A DNA stretch of 50,478 nt from JBFWIW01 sp050253535. Lineage in GTDB: Bacteria > Bacillota > Clostridia > Oscillospirales > Oscillospiraceae. The stretch spans positions 1 through 50,478 of the forward strand of contig JBFWIW010000014.1 in assembly GCA_050253535.1 (NCBI GenBank), written 5' to 3'. The translations under genes and the position numbers were made by a program. Under the pieces are notes generated by a model that had not been told where the DNA came from, did not search any database, and saw nothing but the letters and a program-made list of their open reading frames with translations. Position 1 is the stretch's first letter. Every line of letters begins with the position of its first letter. Positions 40,371-50,478 of this stretch are shown here, piece by piece.

Positions 40371-43300
40371 ATGAAAACATTTTTGAAAAAGGCCGTATCC
40401 TTGGCGTTGGTGCTCGCTTTACTGATGAGCCTTGTCACCGTGAGCACGTTTGCGTCGACTGCGCCATCGGTGACCTTCAGGACCGCGCAGACCACAGTCA
40501 GCGCGGCAGACGGCGTGTACAGTCTGGACATGTATGTCGACTGCGACAACAGCGCTTATGTACTGACGGCTATTGCAGTCATTATTTCTTATGACAGCAG
40601 TATCATTACGCCGTGCCTCGGCTCAAGCGGTTATACGAGCTATACGCCAGCCGACAACGCCACATCAAAAGCCGTTTTTGAAAACGCGAGCACGGCGATA
40701 TGGAAGACGAGTACAACACGCACGGCTTTTAAAGTGGATAGAATGAGTACGGATGGCATCGCTGTCTCGGCAAGCTCGACGACGCCGGTTATACGCTTCT
40801 TCTTTAAATGCCCGAACACGGGAACGATGAATTCCAAAACTTTCCGTATCGAGTACTCATATGACACAGGCTCGTTTTTGGACTCATGGGATCTACCCGA
40901 TACAGACTCTGCCGGAGTTCAGCTCACCGTTCAGCAGTACGATGTTTTCGACGGCTTGGTGGCGGATACGGACGTCACCTATCAGTATGCCGGGAGGGAC
41001 ACTGCAACTGTGGGATATGAGACGCTGACGTCTTCCGAGGCCTCTCTTACTTACACAGGTTCCACGATTAAGGCGCCTCTCGATACCCCGTCGGTCGCGC
41101 TGTCGAAAGTTACCGGCGGCAGCGGCGGCCTCTCAATAGCAGTTACTGACGGCACGAACTCGGCGTCCGATGTGGCATCATATTCGGTTCAGCTCTATGA
41201 GTCTGACGGCACGACGAAGCACGGCGACGCCATACCCGTCAGCGCTTCGACGAAGACCGCGACAGTTGCGGAGGGCAATACATCCTCTACTGTCACCTAT
41301 GATACAACCTATAAAGCGAGCGTCAAAGCCATTGTCTCCTCAGTCGGTTCCGCGATTTACACAGATTCCGCCGAGAGCGCCGTCACCTCGACGGCGGTCG
41401 CGGCCGGCAAGGCCGATCAGGTCACGACGACAGCCGCGATTCTGGACGCTTCCGGCAACGCAATAAGCACGACGCCGGAGGTCGATGCGCAGCTCCTCTC
41501 AAGTTCGGCCGCGGCAACCTATACGCTCACGGCAAAGGCGTACGACCAGTACGGCGATGAGCTTGGCACACAGCCGACCTTCGCATGGACTGTTACCGTT
41601 AAACCGACGGATGCGGCCGATCCCGGACTCTCGGGCGGCGTACTGACATTCGCCCTGGGCGCGAAGCTCGGCACTTATACGATAACGGCAACCGCCGGCA
41701 GCATCTCGGACACGCAGGATGTGACTCTGGTTGACAGCAGCGCGTCCTCCCGCGCGGTATCTGTCGTGGGCAAAACGGCCACAAACGGCGTATATGATAC
41801 CTATTACCCCGCAAGCAAAAGCGCGGGCGGCAGTGATATAACCGCCGGAACAAATAATCAGACGGAAACAATTTTGGCTGTACCCGATAGCTGGAATAAT
41901 ACCGACAGCACATGGACGGCCACGTGGTATACGAGTGAGATCGACGCAAAGGCGGATACAGACGGCACAACAACACTGCCGACCGGGATAAGCCTCTCGG
42001 AGACCCCCGCAAGCTCATCCGACCCGGTTGGCTACACCAAGACGCTGACACTGACAAATGAAATAACGGCAGGCGGCTGGTTAAGGGTTGCCGTTACTAA
42101 CCTGAGCTATTCCGATATCAGCGAGTACGTAATCCTGCACGTGCAGAAGGCCGCGTCGGAGGCGACCTACGTCGCGATAGATCAGGCTTCTTCGACAATA
42201 GATGTTACGGCTTCCAACCAGACGAATGACCTCACCGCCAGCGTCTACGACCAGTATGGCGCGGCGATATCCGGCAATATAACATGGTCGGGCAGCTTCA
42301 CGGCCACAGCCGGTCAGGCATCCGAAATGCCGGATATAGCCAGTACTTCAACGAACAGCTTCACCATCCCGGCGGGCGCGAAGGCCGGTACCTATACGAT
42401 GACGGCAACCTCGGAATCGCTCACCGACAGCGTCACGTTCACCATAGCCCGCGCTGCCGCCGAAGTAACCGGTATTGCGATCTACGACGTGGACGATGAC
42501 GCCGTAACGGCGGCCAATGTCATTATTCCCGCCTCGGGTACGAATACATATACATACAGCGCCAAGATATTCGACCAGTTTGGCATAGTGATGACTGCGG
42601 AGGCGTATACTCTTGCGTGGAACACCGAGACAACGGGCGTAACGTTCGATTACGCAAATAACCCGTCCGCCACGGCCACAGCTACGATTACAATAGGCAC
42701 GACGGGAGTTGCCGATAACACACAGACGCTCACCGCGACGAGCACAACGGGCAGCAAAACCGAGACTCTCACGGTCACGCTCGTTGACCTGGATATCACA
42801 TGGCCTGCAGCCAATACGGTGGAGTTTGCGTCGGATCCGGTCTACGGTATCACCTATGGTGAACTCGTGACGAACCTCGGTACCCTCTCATACTCCGCCA
42901 AAGTAGGCTTAACATCTGTCCCCGGTGCCCTGACAGTTAAAAACGCCGGCAGCGTGGCTCCCGCGGGCACCGCGTCCGTCACGTTTGTGTTCACTCCGGA
43001 TTCCGGCACCGCTTATGCGGACTCCAGCTTTGAGAGCACCGGCTATACCTCTCCCGAGGTAGCGCAGAAGGTGCTTACCGTCACCGGGCTCACGGCGACG
43101 GACAGGGAATACGACGGGACGGTAAACGTCGATGTCACGGGGACCGTCGTGCTTAACGGAATCCTTTCAGGCGATGAGGGCTATGTCACGGGCAGCGTGC
43201 CGACGGGCTGCACCGTCGAATCAGCAGATATTAGCGAAGGCAAGCTCGTAACGTTCGGCACCGGCGTCATATTAAGCGGGGACAAAGCATCTAACTACAC

Positions 43301-46300
43301 GGTTACGCAGCCGAGTCTCACCGTTGATATCACGGCGAAGGCGGTCGTTGTTACCGGCATAAAGGCTCAGAATGAGACCTATAACGGAACGACGGCGGCG
43401 ATACTCGATTACGAAGACGTAATCTTTACAGGTATGGCTGACGGCGACACTTTAAGCGTTACCGCGACCGGAACATTCACGTCGAAGAGTGTTGGAGAAG
43501 GGAAGCAGGTCGACATCTCCGCCATAACGCTCGTCGGCGATGACGCGGCGAACTATTCCGTTAGCGGCGACAGCCAGACCACGACCACCGCCACCATCAC
43601 AGCGAAGGAAGTCACCGTCGGCGGAATCGCCGCCTCCGAAAAGACTTATGACGGGACAACGGCAGCGACGCTTGTGTACACAGGCGTGACCTTCACAGAC
43701 ATGATAACAGATGACGTACTGACCGTTACGGCTGAAGGTGCCTTCACGTCGAAGAACGCGGGCGACACAGTAATCGTTAACATTTCAAATATTACGCTTG
43801 GGGGCGCGGACGCTGAAAACTATACAGTGAGCGGCAGCAGCCAGACAGAGACGACCGCCAGCATCACAAAGGCAACCGCCACGATAACCATAGCTCCGAT
43901 CACTATAAAATACGGCAATGCGAATTCTGCGCTTATTACCAAGATCGGAACTGTCACGGCCACGGGCGTCTCCGTCTCCGACACACCGGAGACGATTGAA
44001 GGTACCCTCGCAGTCTCCGCCGGTACGGACATTTCCACATATGCCGTGAGCGCGACGGCGGTTTCCATCCCGGTCACGTTTACGCATGTGGACGGAAACT
44101 ATGTAACGCCTGTCACGGGCACGGTTATGGTCACGTTTACAGACCTCGATCCGCAGGTTGTGACGTTTGAATCGGCAACACAGGCAAAAACTTACGGCGA
44201 TGCAAAATTCACGGTGACAGCGGCGAACAGCTCCGAAGGCGGCGGCGACATCACCTATTCGAGCGGCAACGAGGCCGTTGCAACTGTAAACGCGACGACC
44301 GGCGAGGTCACAATCCATGCGGCGGGCACAGCCGTCATCACAGCGACAGCGGCGAGAGTCGAGGGCGTGTGGGCAGCGACTCCGACGTCCTATACGCTTA
44401 CGGTAAGCCCGAAGAGTATCTCCGGCGTAACGATCGTCATCCCGGACGGCACTTACACAGGCTCCGCGGTGACACCCGCAATAACCTCGGTTACCGATTC
44501 GGCTCTATCTGCAATTCTTGCGGAAGACACCGACTACAATACGGCACCTGTTTACGCAAACAACATAAACGTCGCATATTCGGGCGATACGGTAATTGCC
44601 TCCGCGACGGTGACGATAACCGGCAAGGGCAACTACACCGGCACGGCTGTACAGACCTTTGCGATTGACCCGAAGGATATCAGCACTTCCGGTGACGTTG
44701 TGATCTCCGCAATAGCCAACCAGACCTATACCGGGTCTGCAATTGTTCCCACAGTGATTGTAACCGACGGGACGAGGAAGGCAATGCTCAGTTCGACAAC
44801 GGATTACACGGCTTCTGCCTCTGACAATACAAATGTTGGTACGGCGACGTTCACCGCAACCGGCAAGGGCAACTACACCGGCGCGCTTGACAAGACCTTC
44901 ACTATTGTCCCGAAGACCATCGAAGGCACGGTGGGTGTTAGCGCGAGCACCGATTCTATTGAAATCGGAACCGAATTGACAGCGAACATTTCAAACATCA
45001 CGTCGGGGGCGACAGTCAGCTATCAGTGGTATAACGGTACAACCGCGATTGAGGGCGCGACTTCGGCTGCCTACACCGTTCCCGATTCGACCGCAGCGGG
45101 CACACAGATCAGCGTCGCCGTCACCGGCACGGGCAACTTCACGGGCACCCTAACGAGCGGCAAGGCCGTTGTGGGCTATACGATGCTGACAGGTACTCCG
45201 GAAATCGATATCACAACCGATGTTAACTCCGATACAAAGGCCGACTCCGGCGACACACTGACCGCCGATATGTCAGACCTTCCCGGTACTGCCGTCGCCG
45301 GTACCGACTACGATATAGTTTGGTACCGCAGCGGTACTCAGGTCGGCACAGGCGCAACCTATACGCTGACGGACGCCGACAAGGGCTGCGAGATAACCAT
45401 ATCCGCCGTCGCGAAGGGCGCGACATACACCGGCTCGGTCTCCTCTGCGGCTGTGTCCGTAACGGCGACCGTCCCGTCGGCCCCCGTGGTAACGGCTTCA
45501 AAGAGCAACAGTCAGATAACCTTCAGGTGGACGGCAACGGACGGCGGCAGACCTATAAGCCGCTATACCCTGCAGCTTGACGACGGTGACGCGTTTGACC
45601 TGCCGGCAGATACGACAAGCTATAAGTTTACAGGCCTCACAAACGGCACGTCATACATGCTCACGGTCACCGCCTCAAACGAGATAGGCACCAGCGAACC
45701 GGGAACCTGTTCCGCGAAACCCACCAAGCCGTCGTCACACGGCGACGTCCCAGTCGTGACCACAACCTACACGATAACGGCGACGGCAGGGGCGGGCGGT
45801 ACGATTGACCCGGAGGGGGCTACTGTCGAAAAGGGCGATGATCAGACTTTCACCATAACGGCGGATACCGGCTATGAGATAAAGTACGTCCTTGTTGACG
45901 GCCTTACCGTCGGTGCGGTCGACTCCTATACGTTTGAGGACGTGACAGCCTACCACACAATAAAAGCGGTGTTCAGCAAGGTTGAAGCTGTCAATCAGTT
46001 CACGGATGTTGAATCCGGCGACTGGTTCTCCGAGGCTGTGAATTACGTATTCGATAACGGCCTTATGAACGGCATGACCGACACCGAATTTGCACCCGCG
46101 ACCAAGATGAACCGCGCGATGCTCGTGACCGTCCTCTGGAGGATAGCCGGCGAGAAGTCCGGCACATCGGATCAGGCGTTCGGAGACATTCCGTCCGGAG
46201 CCTACTATGAAGAAGCGGTCAGATTCGCCGTTGAAAACGGCATAACAGCAGGACGCGGCGATGGGAATTTCGATCCCAATGCAGACGTCACGCGCGAGGA

Positions 46301-46547
46301 GATGGCGTTGTTCTTCTACCGCTTCGCGCAGTATATGGGTTATGACGTCTCTGCCGGCGCCGACATCAGCGGTTATTCCGATGCCTCCGATATCAGCAGT
46401 TGGGCGGGAGACGCCATGGCATGGGCAAATTCCGTGGGCCTGATCACCGGCAGAACCGATACCGAGCTCGCCCCCGCAGGAGACGCAACGCGCGCCGAGA
46501 TAGCAACTATAATCATGAGATTCGTGCAGTACTGCCAAGCGCAGTAA
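40371..46547 (+). CDS. Giant S-layer-anchored protein with cohesin-like, Ig, YDG, Fn3 and SLH domains
   Basis: 2058 residues. Signal peptide 1-29; cohesin-like domain about 30-185 (VTFRTAQTTVSAADG, IAVIISYDSSIITP). Next are Ig-like repeats, then three YDG/MBG repeats (about 902-1170: EYDGTVNVDVTG, TYNGTTAAILDY, TYDGTTAATLVY). A Big2-like domain (about 1260-1345), more Ig repeats, an Fn3 (about 1700-1784) and an InlB-type repeat (about 1798-1873) follow. Three SLH domains fill 1872-2058 (FTDVESGDWFSEAVNYVFDNGLM and two more), which bind pyruvylated wall polymer. It probably anchors the assembly of the two upstream proteins. Confidence 0.9.
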   Translation: MKTFLKKAVSLALVLALLMSLVTVSTFASTAPSVTFRTAQTTVSAADGVYSLDMYVDCDNSAYVLTAIAVIISYDSSIITPCLGSSGYTSYTPADNATSKAVFENASTAIWKTSTTRTAFKVDRMSTDGIAVSASSTTPVIRFFFKCPNTGTMNSKTFRIEYSYDTGSFLDSWDLPDTDSAGVQLTVQQYDVFDGLVADTDVTYQYAGRDTATVGYETLTSSEASLTYTGSTIKAPLDTPSVALSKVTGGSGGLSIAVTDGTNSASDVASYSVQLYESDGTTKHGDAIPVSASTKTATVAEGNTSSTVTYDTTYKASVKAIVSSVGSAIYTDSAESAVTSTAVAAGKADQVTTTAAILDASGNAISTTPEVDAQLLSSSAAATYTLTAKAYDQYGDELGTQPTFAWTVTVKPTDAADPGLSGGVLTFALGAKLGTYTITATAGSISDTQDVTLVDSSASSRAVSVVGKTATNGVYDTYYPASKSAGGSDITAGTNNQTETILAVPDSWNNTDSTWTATWYTSEIDAKADTDGTTTLPTGISLSETPASSSDPVGYTKTLTLTNEITAGGWLRVAVTNLSYSDISEYVILHVQKAASEATYVAIDQASSTIDVTASNQTNDLTASVYDQYGAAISGNITWSGSFTATAGQASEMPDIASTSTNSFTIPAGAKAGTYTMTATSESLTDSVTFTIARAAAEVTGIAIYDVDDDAVTAANVIIPASGTNTYTYSAKIFDQFGIVMTAEAYTLAWNTETTGVTFDYANNPSATATATITIGTTGVADNTQTLTATSTTGSKTETLTVTLVDLDITWPAANTVEFASDPVYGITYGELVTNLGTLSYSAKVGLTSVPGALTVKNAGSVAPAGTASVTFVFTPDSGTAYADSSFESTGYTSPEVAQKVLTVTGLTATDREYDGTVNVDVTGTVVLNGILSGDEGYVTGSVPTGCTVESADISEGKLVTFGTGVILSGDKASNYTVTQPSLTVDITAKAVVVTGIKAQNETYNGTTAAILDYEDVIFTGMADGDTLSVTATGTFTSKSVGEGKQVDISAITLVGDDAANYSVSGDSQTTTTATITAKEVTVGGIAASEKTYDGTTAATLVYTGVTFTDMITDDVLTVTAEGAFTSKNAGDTVIVNISNITLGGADAENYTVSGSSQTETTASITKATATITIAPITIKYGNANSALITKIGTVTATGVSVSDTPETIEGTLAVSAGTDISTYAVSATAVSIPVTFTHVDGNYVTPVTGTVMVTFTDLDPQVVTFESATQAKTYGDAKFTVTAANSSEGGGDITYSSGNEAVATVNATTGEVTIHAAGTAVITATAARVEGVWAATPTSYTLTVSPKSISGVTIVIPDGTYTGSAVTPAITSVTDSALSAILAEDTDYNTAPVYANNINVAYSGDTVIASATVTITGKGNYTGTAVQTFAIDPKDISTSGDVVISAIANQTYTGSAIVPTVIVTDGTRKAMLSSTTDYTASASDNTNVGTATFTATGKGNYTGALDKTFTIVPKTIEGTVGVSASTDSIEIGTELTANISNITSGATVSYQWYNGTTAIEGATSAAYTVPDSTAAGTQISVAVTGTGNFTGTLTSGKAVVGYTMLTGTPEIDITTDVNSDTKADSGDTLTADMSDLPGTAVAGTDYDIVWYRSGTQVGTGATYTLTDADKGCEITISAVAKGATYTGSVSSAAVSVTATVPSAPVVTASKSNSQITFRWTATDGGRPISRYTLQLDDGDAFDLPADTTSYKFTGLTNGTSYMLTVTASNEIGTSEPGTCSAKPTKPSSHGDVPVVTTTYTITATAGAGGTIDPEGATVEKGDDQTFTITADTGYEIKYVLVDGLTVGAVDSYTFEDVTAYHTIKAVFSKVEAVNQFTDVESGDWFSEAVNYVFDNGLMNGMTDTEFAPATKMNRAMLVTVLWRIAGEKSGTSDQAFGDIPSGAYYEEAVRFAVENGITAGRGDGNFDPNADVTREEMALFFYRFAQYMGYDVSAGADISGYSDASDISSWAGDAMAWANSVGLITGRTDTELAPAGDATRAEIATIIMRFVQYCQAQ
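44619..44883 (+). repeat. Repeated 24-base block inside the SLH protein gene
   Basis: The same 24 bases, starting ACCGGCAAGGGCAACTACAC, occur at about 44620-44643 and 44861-44884, marking duplication of Ig-like repeat units. Confidence 0.6.
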
Positions 46548-46555
46548 TAGGACTG

Positions 46556-46595
46556 CCGGCGGGACCTGCTCAGGCAGATCCCGCCGGTTTGTTTA
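46556..46595 (+). terminator. Terminator of the cohesin-dockerin-SLH operon
   Basis: CCGGCGGGA (46556-46564) pairs perfectly with TCCCGCCGG (46579-46587), followed by TTTGTTT. Confidence 0.85.
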
Positions 46596-46737
46596 ATATC
46601 ATGGTATTAAAACTGATAAAGACGTTTTTGGGGAAGAGAAACAAAAAGAAATCAGTTATTTTCCCTAGTTATAATTATGCGCCATCCCCCTGGCGACAAT
46701 TGTAAGATATGTTTGAATGTGGAAGGAGAGTATTACT

Positions 46738-49700
46738 ACGTCACGTCTTAAATTGATTATGTTTGCCGCGCTGATGAGCTGTATCGCTTTCGCGCTGGCA
46801 ACAACCGCCTCTGCGGTGTGTAACACCGAAATAGATCAAGTCGAGCGTGTAATAACCCCAGAAGATAATGGGACAATTACAGTCAGCGGCACGGTGGAGG
46901 CCGTGGAGGGCGACAGTATAGATGCCGACAGCATTCTTTATGTCGCAACTTATGAGTCCTCCGGAAAGATGCTGAGCATCGCGAAGGCCGAAGTCACAGA
47001 CGGAAGCTGGACGGCGGACGAGCTTAAAACGCCCGGCGGCAGCGGGGCCGTCCGCGCGTTTTTTGTGAGCCCCGGAGAAACGGGATATGCCCCGCAGGCG
47101 GAAAAATTTACGGCGGCGGCAGTCTCAAGCGCGGAGGAGCTCTCCGCGGCGCTATCAAACGGCGATTATCAGACCGTCTTTATTACGGGCGACGTAGACC
47201 TTACGAGGACGGAGACACTTGAAATTTCAAGGGACATTACGGTCGCGCGCGGCGCGACTGTGACGGTGGGCAGCGACTATAACCTTAACTTAAATTCCGG
47301 GGCAGCGCTCAAAGTCGACGGGACCCTAAGCGTAAACGGAAACGTCGCTGTCCATGGAAGCGACTACAGGTATAGTGGGGATAACTATGTTTATACCCAG
47401 CCGGGCGGCATAATAATGCGCGGTGGAACGCTGAATATCACCGGTACGATAGACCTTATTGCCGCTTATGCGGCCGCCGGAACGGACTATTCCGGCGGAG
47501 AAGGCGGGAGAATCAGCGGCGATGCCGGCAGCATAATCATGGCTGCCAGCGGCCTCATCAGAATAGAAAGCGGCTATACCGACGAGGAAGTCGGCGTATA
47601 TAATCAGGGAGCCACCGTTAACGTCGGCGGTTTTACGGTGACCGGAAGCGGCACGATAGAGAACAACAACAACTTCATTCTGCAGGGTGGCTCTCATATT
47701 GAAGAGACTCTGCAAATATATAACCGTTCAAATCTGAACATTATGACCGCTTATAACGACGACGGCGAGGGGAATATCACCGTAGACCCCGTCACCTTCA
47801 GCGGCGACGTCAGTATCATAGACGACGGCGGCAATATTTACGAGGCGGCCTTCGTCATGACTGAGGCGGGTCTCCGCAAGGCAATCGGCCCCGGAGAAGA
47901 CGCCTTTGATGGTGAAAACATTGAGGCTGACGGCGATCTGACACTCGCGGGCGCCATAACGATACCGGATAGCATGACATTTAGGACCTTCGGCAGTCTT
48001 ACCATTGCGTCTGCGGGCAGTTTAACCGTAGACGGACGGTTCGAGCAGTACGGCGAAATGACAATAGACTCCGGCTGCGGTCTGACCGTGGGGCCCGCGG
48101 GCAGCGTTTTCGTCTACGCAAACCTGGGTAACGCGGGAACGGTGACGGTATATGGCGTGCTCTACATCGGTGGGGACAGCAGGGACGTCACATTCAATAA
48201 CACGGGTTCGGACACCCTCGCTATAGACGAAACGGGTGCGGTCGTCGTCGAGCCGGGCGCGACGCTTAATAACAGCGGAACTGTCACCGGCACGGTGACA
48301 GTTGGCAAAGACAGCAGCGGAACGGGTACGGTCACGGACAGTGGAATTGCGACGCAGACCGGACGTATTGTGAGATCGAATGACGAGTTTACGGCGGCGC
48401 TTGCCGATACCGAGTGCGATTGGATAAGCGTTGAGACCGGGATAGAGATATCCACGGACCTGACCGTGGAAAAGCCGTTCGTGGTAAATTATAACAACTA
48501 TCTCCGCATCGAAAATGGCGCGAAGCTCACCGTGGCGTCAGATCTGAGGCTAAACGGCTGGGCGGAGAATAACGGCGGACTTGTCATAGGCAGCGGCGCC
48601 AATATGTATGTCTTCAACAGATTCTATAACAACGGCACGCTCACCGTGGATGGAACTGCCGACATTTATACCGGGAAGATCATGAAGACCTACGGCACAA
48701 TAACAATCGGCACGGGCGGCGAAGTTAAGGTCGGAGGAACAATAGGCTGGGGCAGCGAAGCGGAAATGCCGACGCTTGGCAGCGGCGGGTACACCGATGG
48801 CGACGGCCGCATAGTATCTACGACGCAGGCGGCGAACGATGAAGATGGTTACAAGACGCTCGTCACGGACGACTCCTGCGACAATATTGAAATCCATTTC
48901 AACATTAACATTCCTGAGAGTACCAGAGCGAGGGTGCCGAAGAGCCTCAGCATCAGCAGCGGGTACATTATTTATATACCGTCGGGCTCGGAGATTGTGA
49001 TTGACGACGGCATGTGGCTGAATATCTGGAACGGAGCCACGCTCAATAACGAGGGTACGATAACCGTGAGTAGCGGAGAGAACTCCGGACATCTGGTTCT
49101 CGACCCCGGTTCGACACTCTACAACGTGAGCGGTGTGATCAGCGTCTATGGCGAAATGCAGATTCAGGATGAGGAGAACTCCACGATAACCGGCAAGGGG
49201 AATATCACCTATTACCACTTTGTAACCAAGCAGGACCTGGCGCTGGAGCTGTCGGAGCTGCTCGCGGACTACGGACTCACGGCAGGTGGCAAAGACGATT
49301 ACAGCGCGACAGCTTATAAGGACTGGGACGACATGTCTGATGATTACAAGGCCGCCGCCGCGTTCGTCCTGAATAACCTGCCTGCTGCAAATGTGACCCT
49401 GTGGGATGTTACGGGGGACGGAGGGACATGTCTGGAGCCGTTCAACTGGATAACGTACGGCTTTATGATGGATACCCTTGAAGCGCTTTGGGACGCCGTC
49501 AAAAACGGCGGCAGCGACCTCAGCGATCTCCCGGAGGGGGTTGCGCTCGGCCTTTCGGATGATGCCTATGTCTCCGTGCACAACTACGGGCCCGGCAGCG
49601 ACTTCGACGTCCTGATGGGCAAATTCATGACGGCGGTCGGGCGAAAAGTGATTGATACGAATCCGACTTACATGGTGAACAACAGTGACGAGGCTCAGCA

Positions 49701-50478
49701 GATAAACTATAAAAAGTTTACTGGAAATGTGACGGTCACTTATGATCCGTCCTCCGGCGGTGCGGATTACATAGAGTTTATTGGCTGCATCTTTGATAAT
49801 CCCGTAAGCATAACATCGGTATGTAAAAATTTCCGAGTTGTATTCAATAACTGCGAATTAAACGGAGGTACAGACGTCAGCAACGATATCGCGGTCTTGG
49901 CGGCGCCGGGAATTGATCTGTTCAATAACGGCGATATCGCGACTGTGCAGCTCACGGGCGGTACGACGGGCGTGACCGTCGGATCGGACTGCTGCGTGCA
50001 GGCCGACAGCTTTGTCGACGCCGGGACATTCACCCTCTGCGGCGTTACCTACACCGGGGCGGCCGAAGTCGGCTCGTCCGGCTTTGGCGGCAAGTACCAG
50101 ATCGACGACGACGGAAACGGCGGCACTTCCATATCCTATCACGCGGGCGGCTGGATAGACTCTGTCGATATGGGCACCGTGGAAATCCACGATTTCCATC
50201 TGTGGGACAACGCGATGCACGACCTCACGCTGGATCTCGGCGGCAGCGCGGAGAGCTGCAAATACCCTGACGGCGGCTATTTCCGCGTGAGCGACGACGG
50301 CATAAATGATAATTATGCCATCACGCTTCTCGGCGCCGTGGGCGACGTCGATTACAACTCGGAAAATCCTGACGCGACAAAGCTGAATGTCAATCTGTAC
50401 GGCAAGGTCGATATTTCCGGGCTTGCGGTTTACAACACCGACTTTTACGGCGAGCAGGAGAGCAGCGTGAAAATCACT
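46738..50478 (+). CDS. Huge secreted repeat-rich (probable beta-helix) protein, 3' end outside window
   Basis: An uninterrupted frame of 1247 codons up to the window edge. It begins with a signal peptide SRLKLIMFAALMSCIAF, then ALATTASA, after GGAAGGAGAG (46721-46730). At the expected start position (46738) the codon is ACG, not ATG; the next candidates, TTG 46753 and ATG 46759, are far from the site and lose the basic start. From about residue 150, short strands such as GTLSVNGNVAV, GTLNITGTIDL, GTLTVDGTADI and GTITIGTGGEV repeat, the pattern of right-handed beta-helix (pectate-lyase-like) adhesins. No catalytic motif is seen. Probably surface or S-layer associated, like its upstream neighbour. 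Confidence 0.8.

Noticed and set aside
48550..49581. Minus-strand frame of 343 codons near the window end
   Set aside because: The opposite strand has a continuous signal-peptide-led secreted protein across the whole region.
1..50478. CRISPR array, tRNA, rRNA, transposase or phage module
   Set aside because: No regularly spaced direct repeats, no cloverleaf sequence and no recognisable recombinase were found; the DUF5131 gene alone is not evidence of a prophage.

Overview
The window looks like part of a chromosome from an anaerobic Gram-positive bacterium, most likely class Clostridia (perhaps Oscillospirales; this is inference). The evidence is strong AGGAGG-type ribosome sites, sigma-A promoters, a protein with three S-layer homology (SLH) domains, lactate-dehydrogenase/EtfAB-type electron bifurcation genes, clostridial ABC-F and NSS proteins, and a sporulation-sigma-like region 4. 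No rRNA, tRNA, CRISPR array, transposase or integrase was seen. Two runs of exactly 100 N (25207-25306 and 34651-34750) look like scaffold gaps and cut three genes.

Layout. 144-3114 (+): DUF975 membrane protein, ABC-F ATPase, GNAT acetyltransferase. 3229-4818 (+): NSS amino-acid-type symporter behind a strong promoter and a structured leader. 5079-8572 (-): molybdenum cofactor (Moco) operon, with a MoCF-domain protein, moaA, moaC, mog/moaB and a MOSC protein. 9113-11755 (+): modABC molybdate importer. These two operons diverge from about 8.8 kb, and each begins with a Moco-family riboswitch and its own promoter. 12022-13668 (-): an AT-rich two-gene cassette of unknown function. One product ends in a sigma-70 region 4 helix-turn-helix; the other is an unrecognised catalytic-looking protein. 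13805-19537 (-): DUF6282 protein, GlcD-type FAD oxidase, EtfB, ferredoxin-EtfA and a LarA-family racemase, resembling an electron-bifurcating 2-hydroxyacid dehydrogenase module. 19725-23994: mtnA, a ThiF-like E1 enzyme, a CDF metal exporter and a WYL regulator. 23995-24520: hairpin-rich spacer with a 33-codon small gene. 24521-25803: amidase and sugar-isomerase-like genes facing into gap 1. 25992-29860 (+): homocysteine methyltransferase/MTHFR fusion (apparently starting at CTG), methyl-THF methyltransferase, radical SAM protein and DUF5131 protein. 29957-33123 (-): moeA followed by a moeA-PBP fusion. 33630-37795 (+): BtuCD/FecCD-type metal(-oxyanion) importer, a TiaS-like protein and a membrane-anchored Ig-like protein, preceded by an unrecognised leader with competing antiterminator and terminator. 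38300-46547 (+): cohesin-like/stalk protein, dockerin-bearing protein and a 2058-residue cohesin-like/YDG/Ig/Fn3/SLH protein. 46738-50478 (+): a huge repeat-rich secreted protein running off the window, apparently starting at ACG.

How it fits together. Much of the window serves molybdenum or tungsten: uptake (modABC, perhaps the second importer), cofactor synthesis (MoaA, MoaC, Mog, two MoeA types, MOSC) and feedback by cofactor-sensing RNAs. Around this sit one-carbon/methionine genes, a bifurcating hydroxyacid oxidation module and a cell-surface assembly operon. The parts most worth following up are the leader at 33.5 kb with its importer/TiaS-like operon, the AT-rich chimeric cassette, and the cohesin-dockerin-SLH operon.
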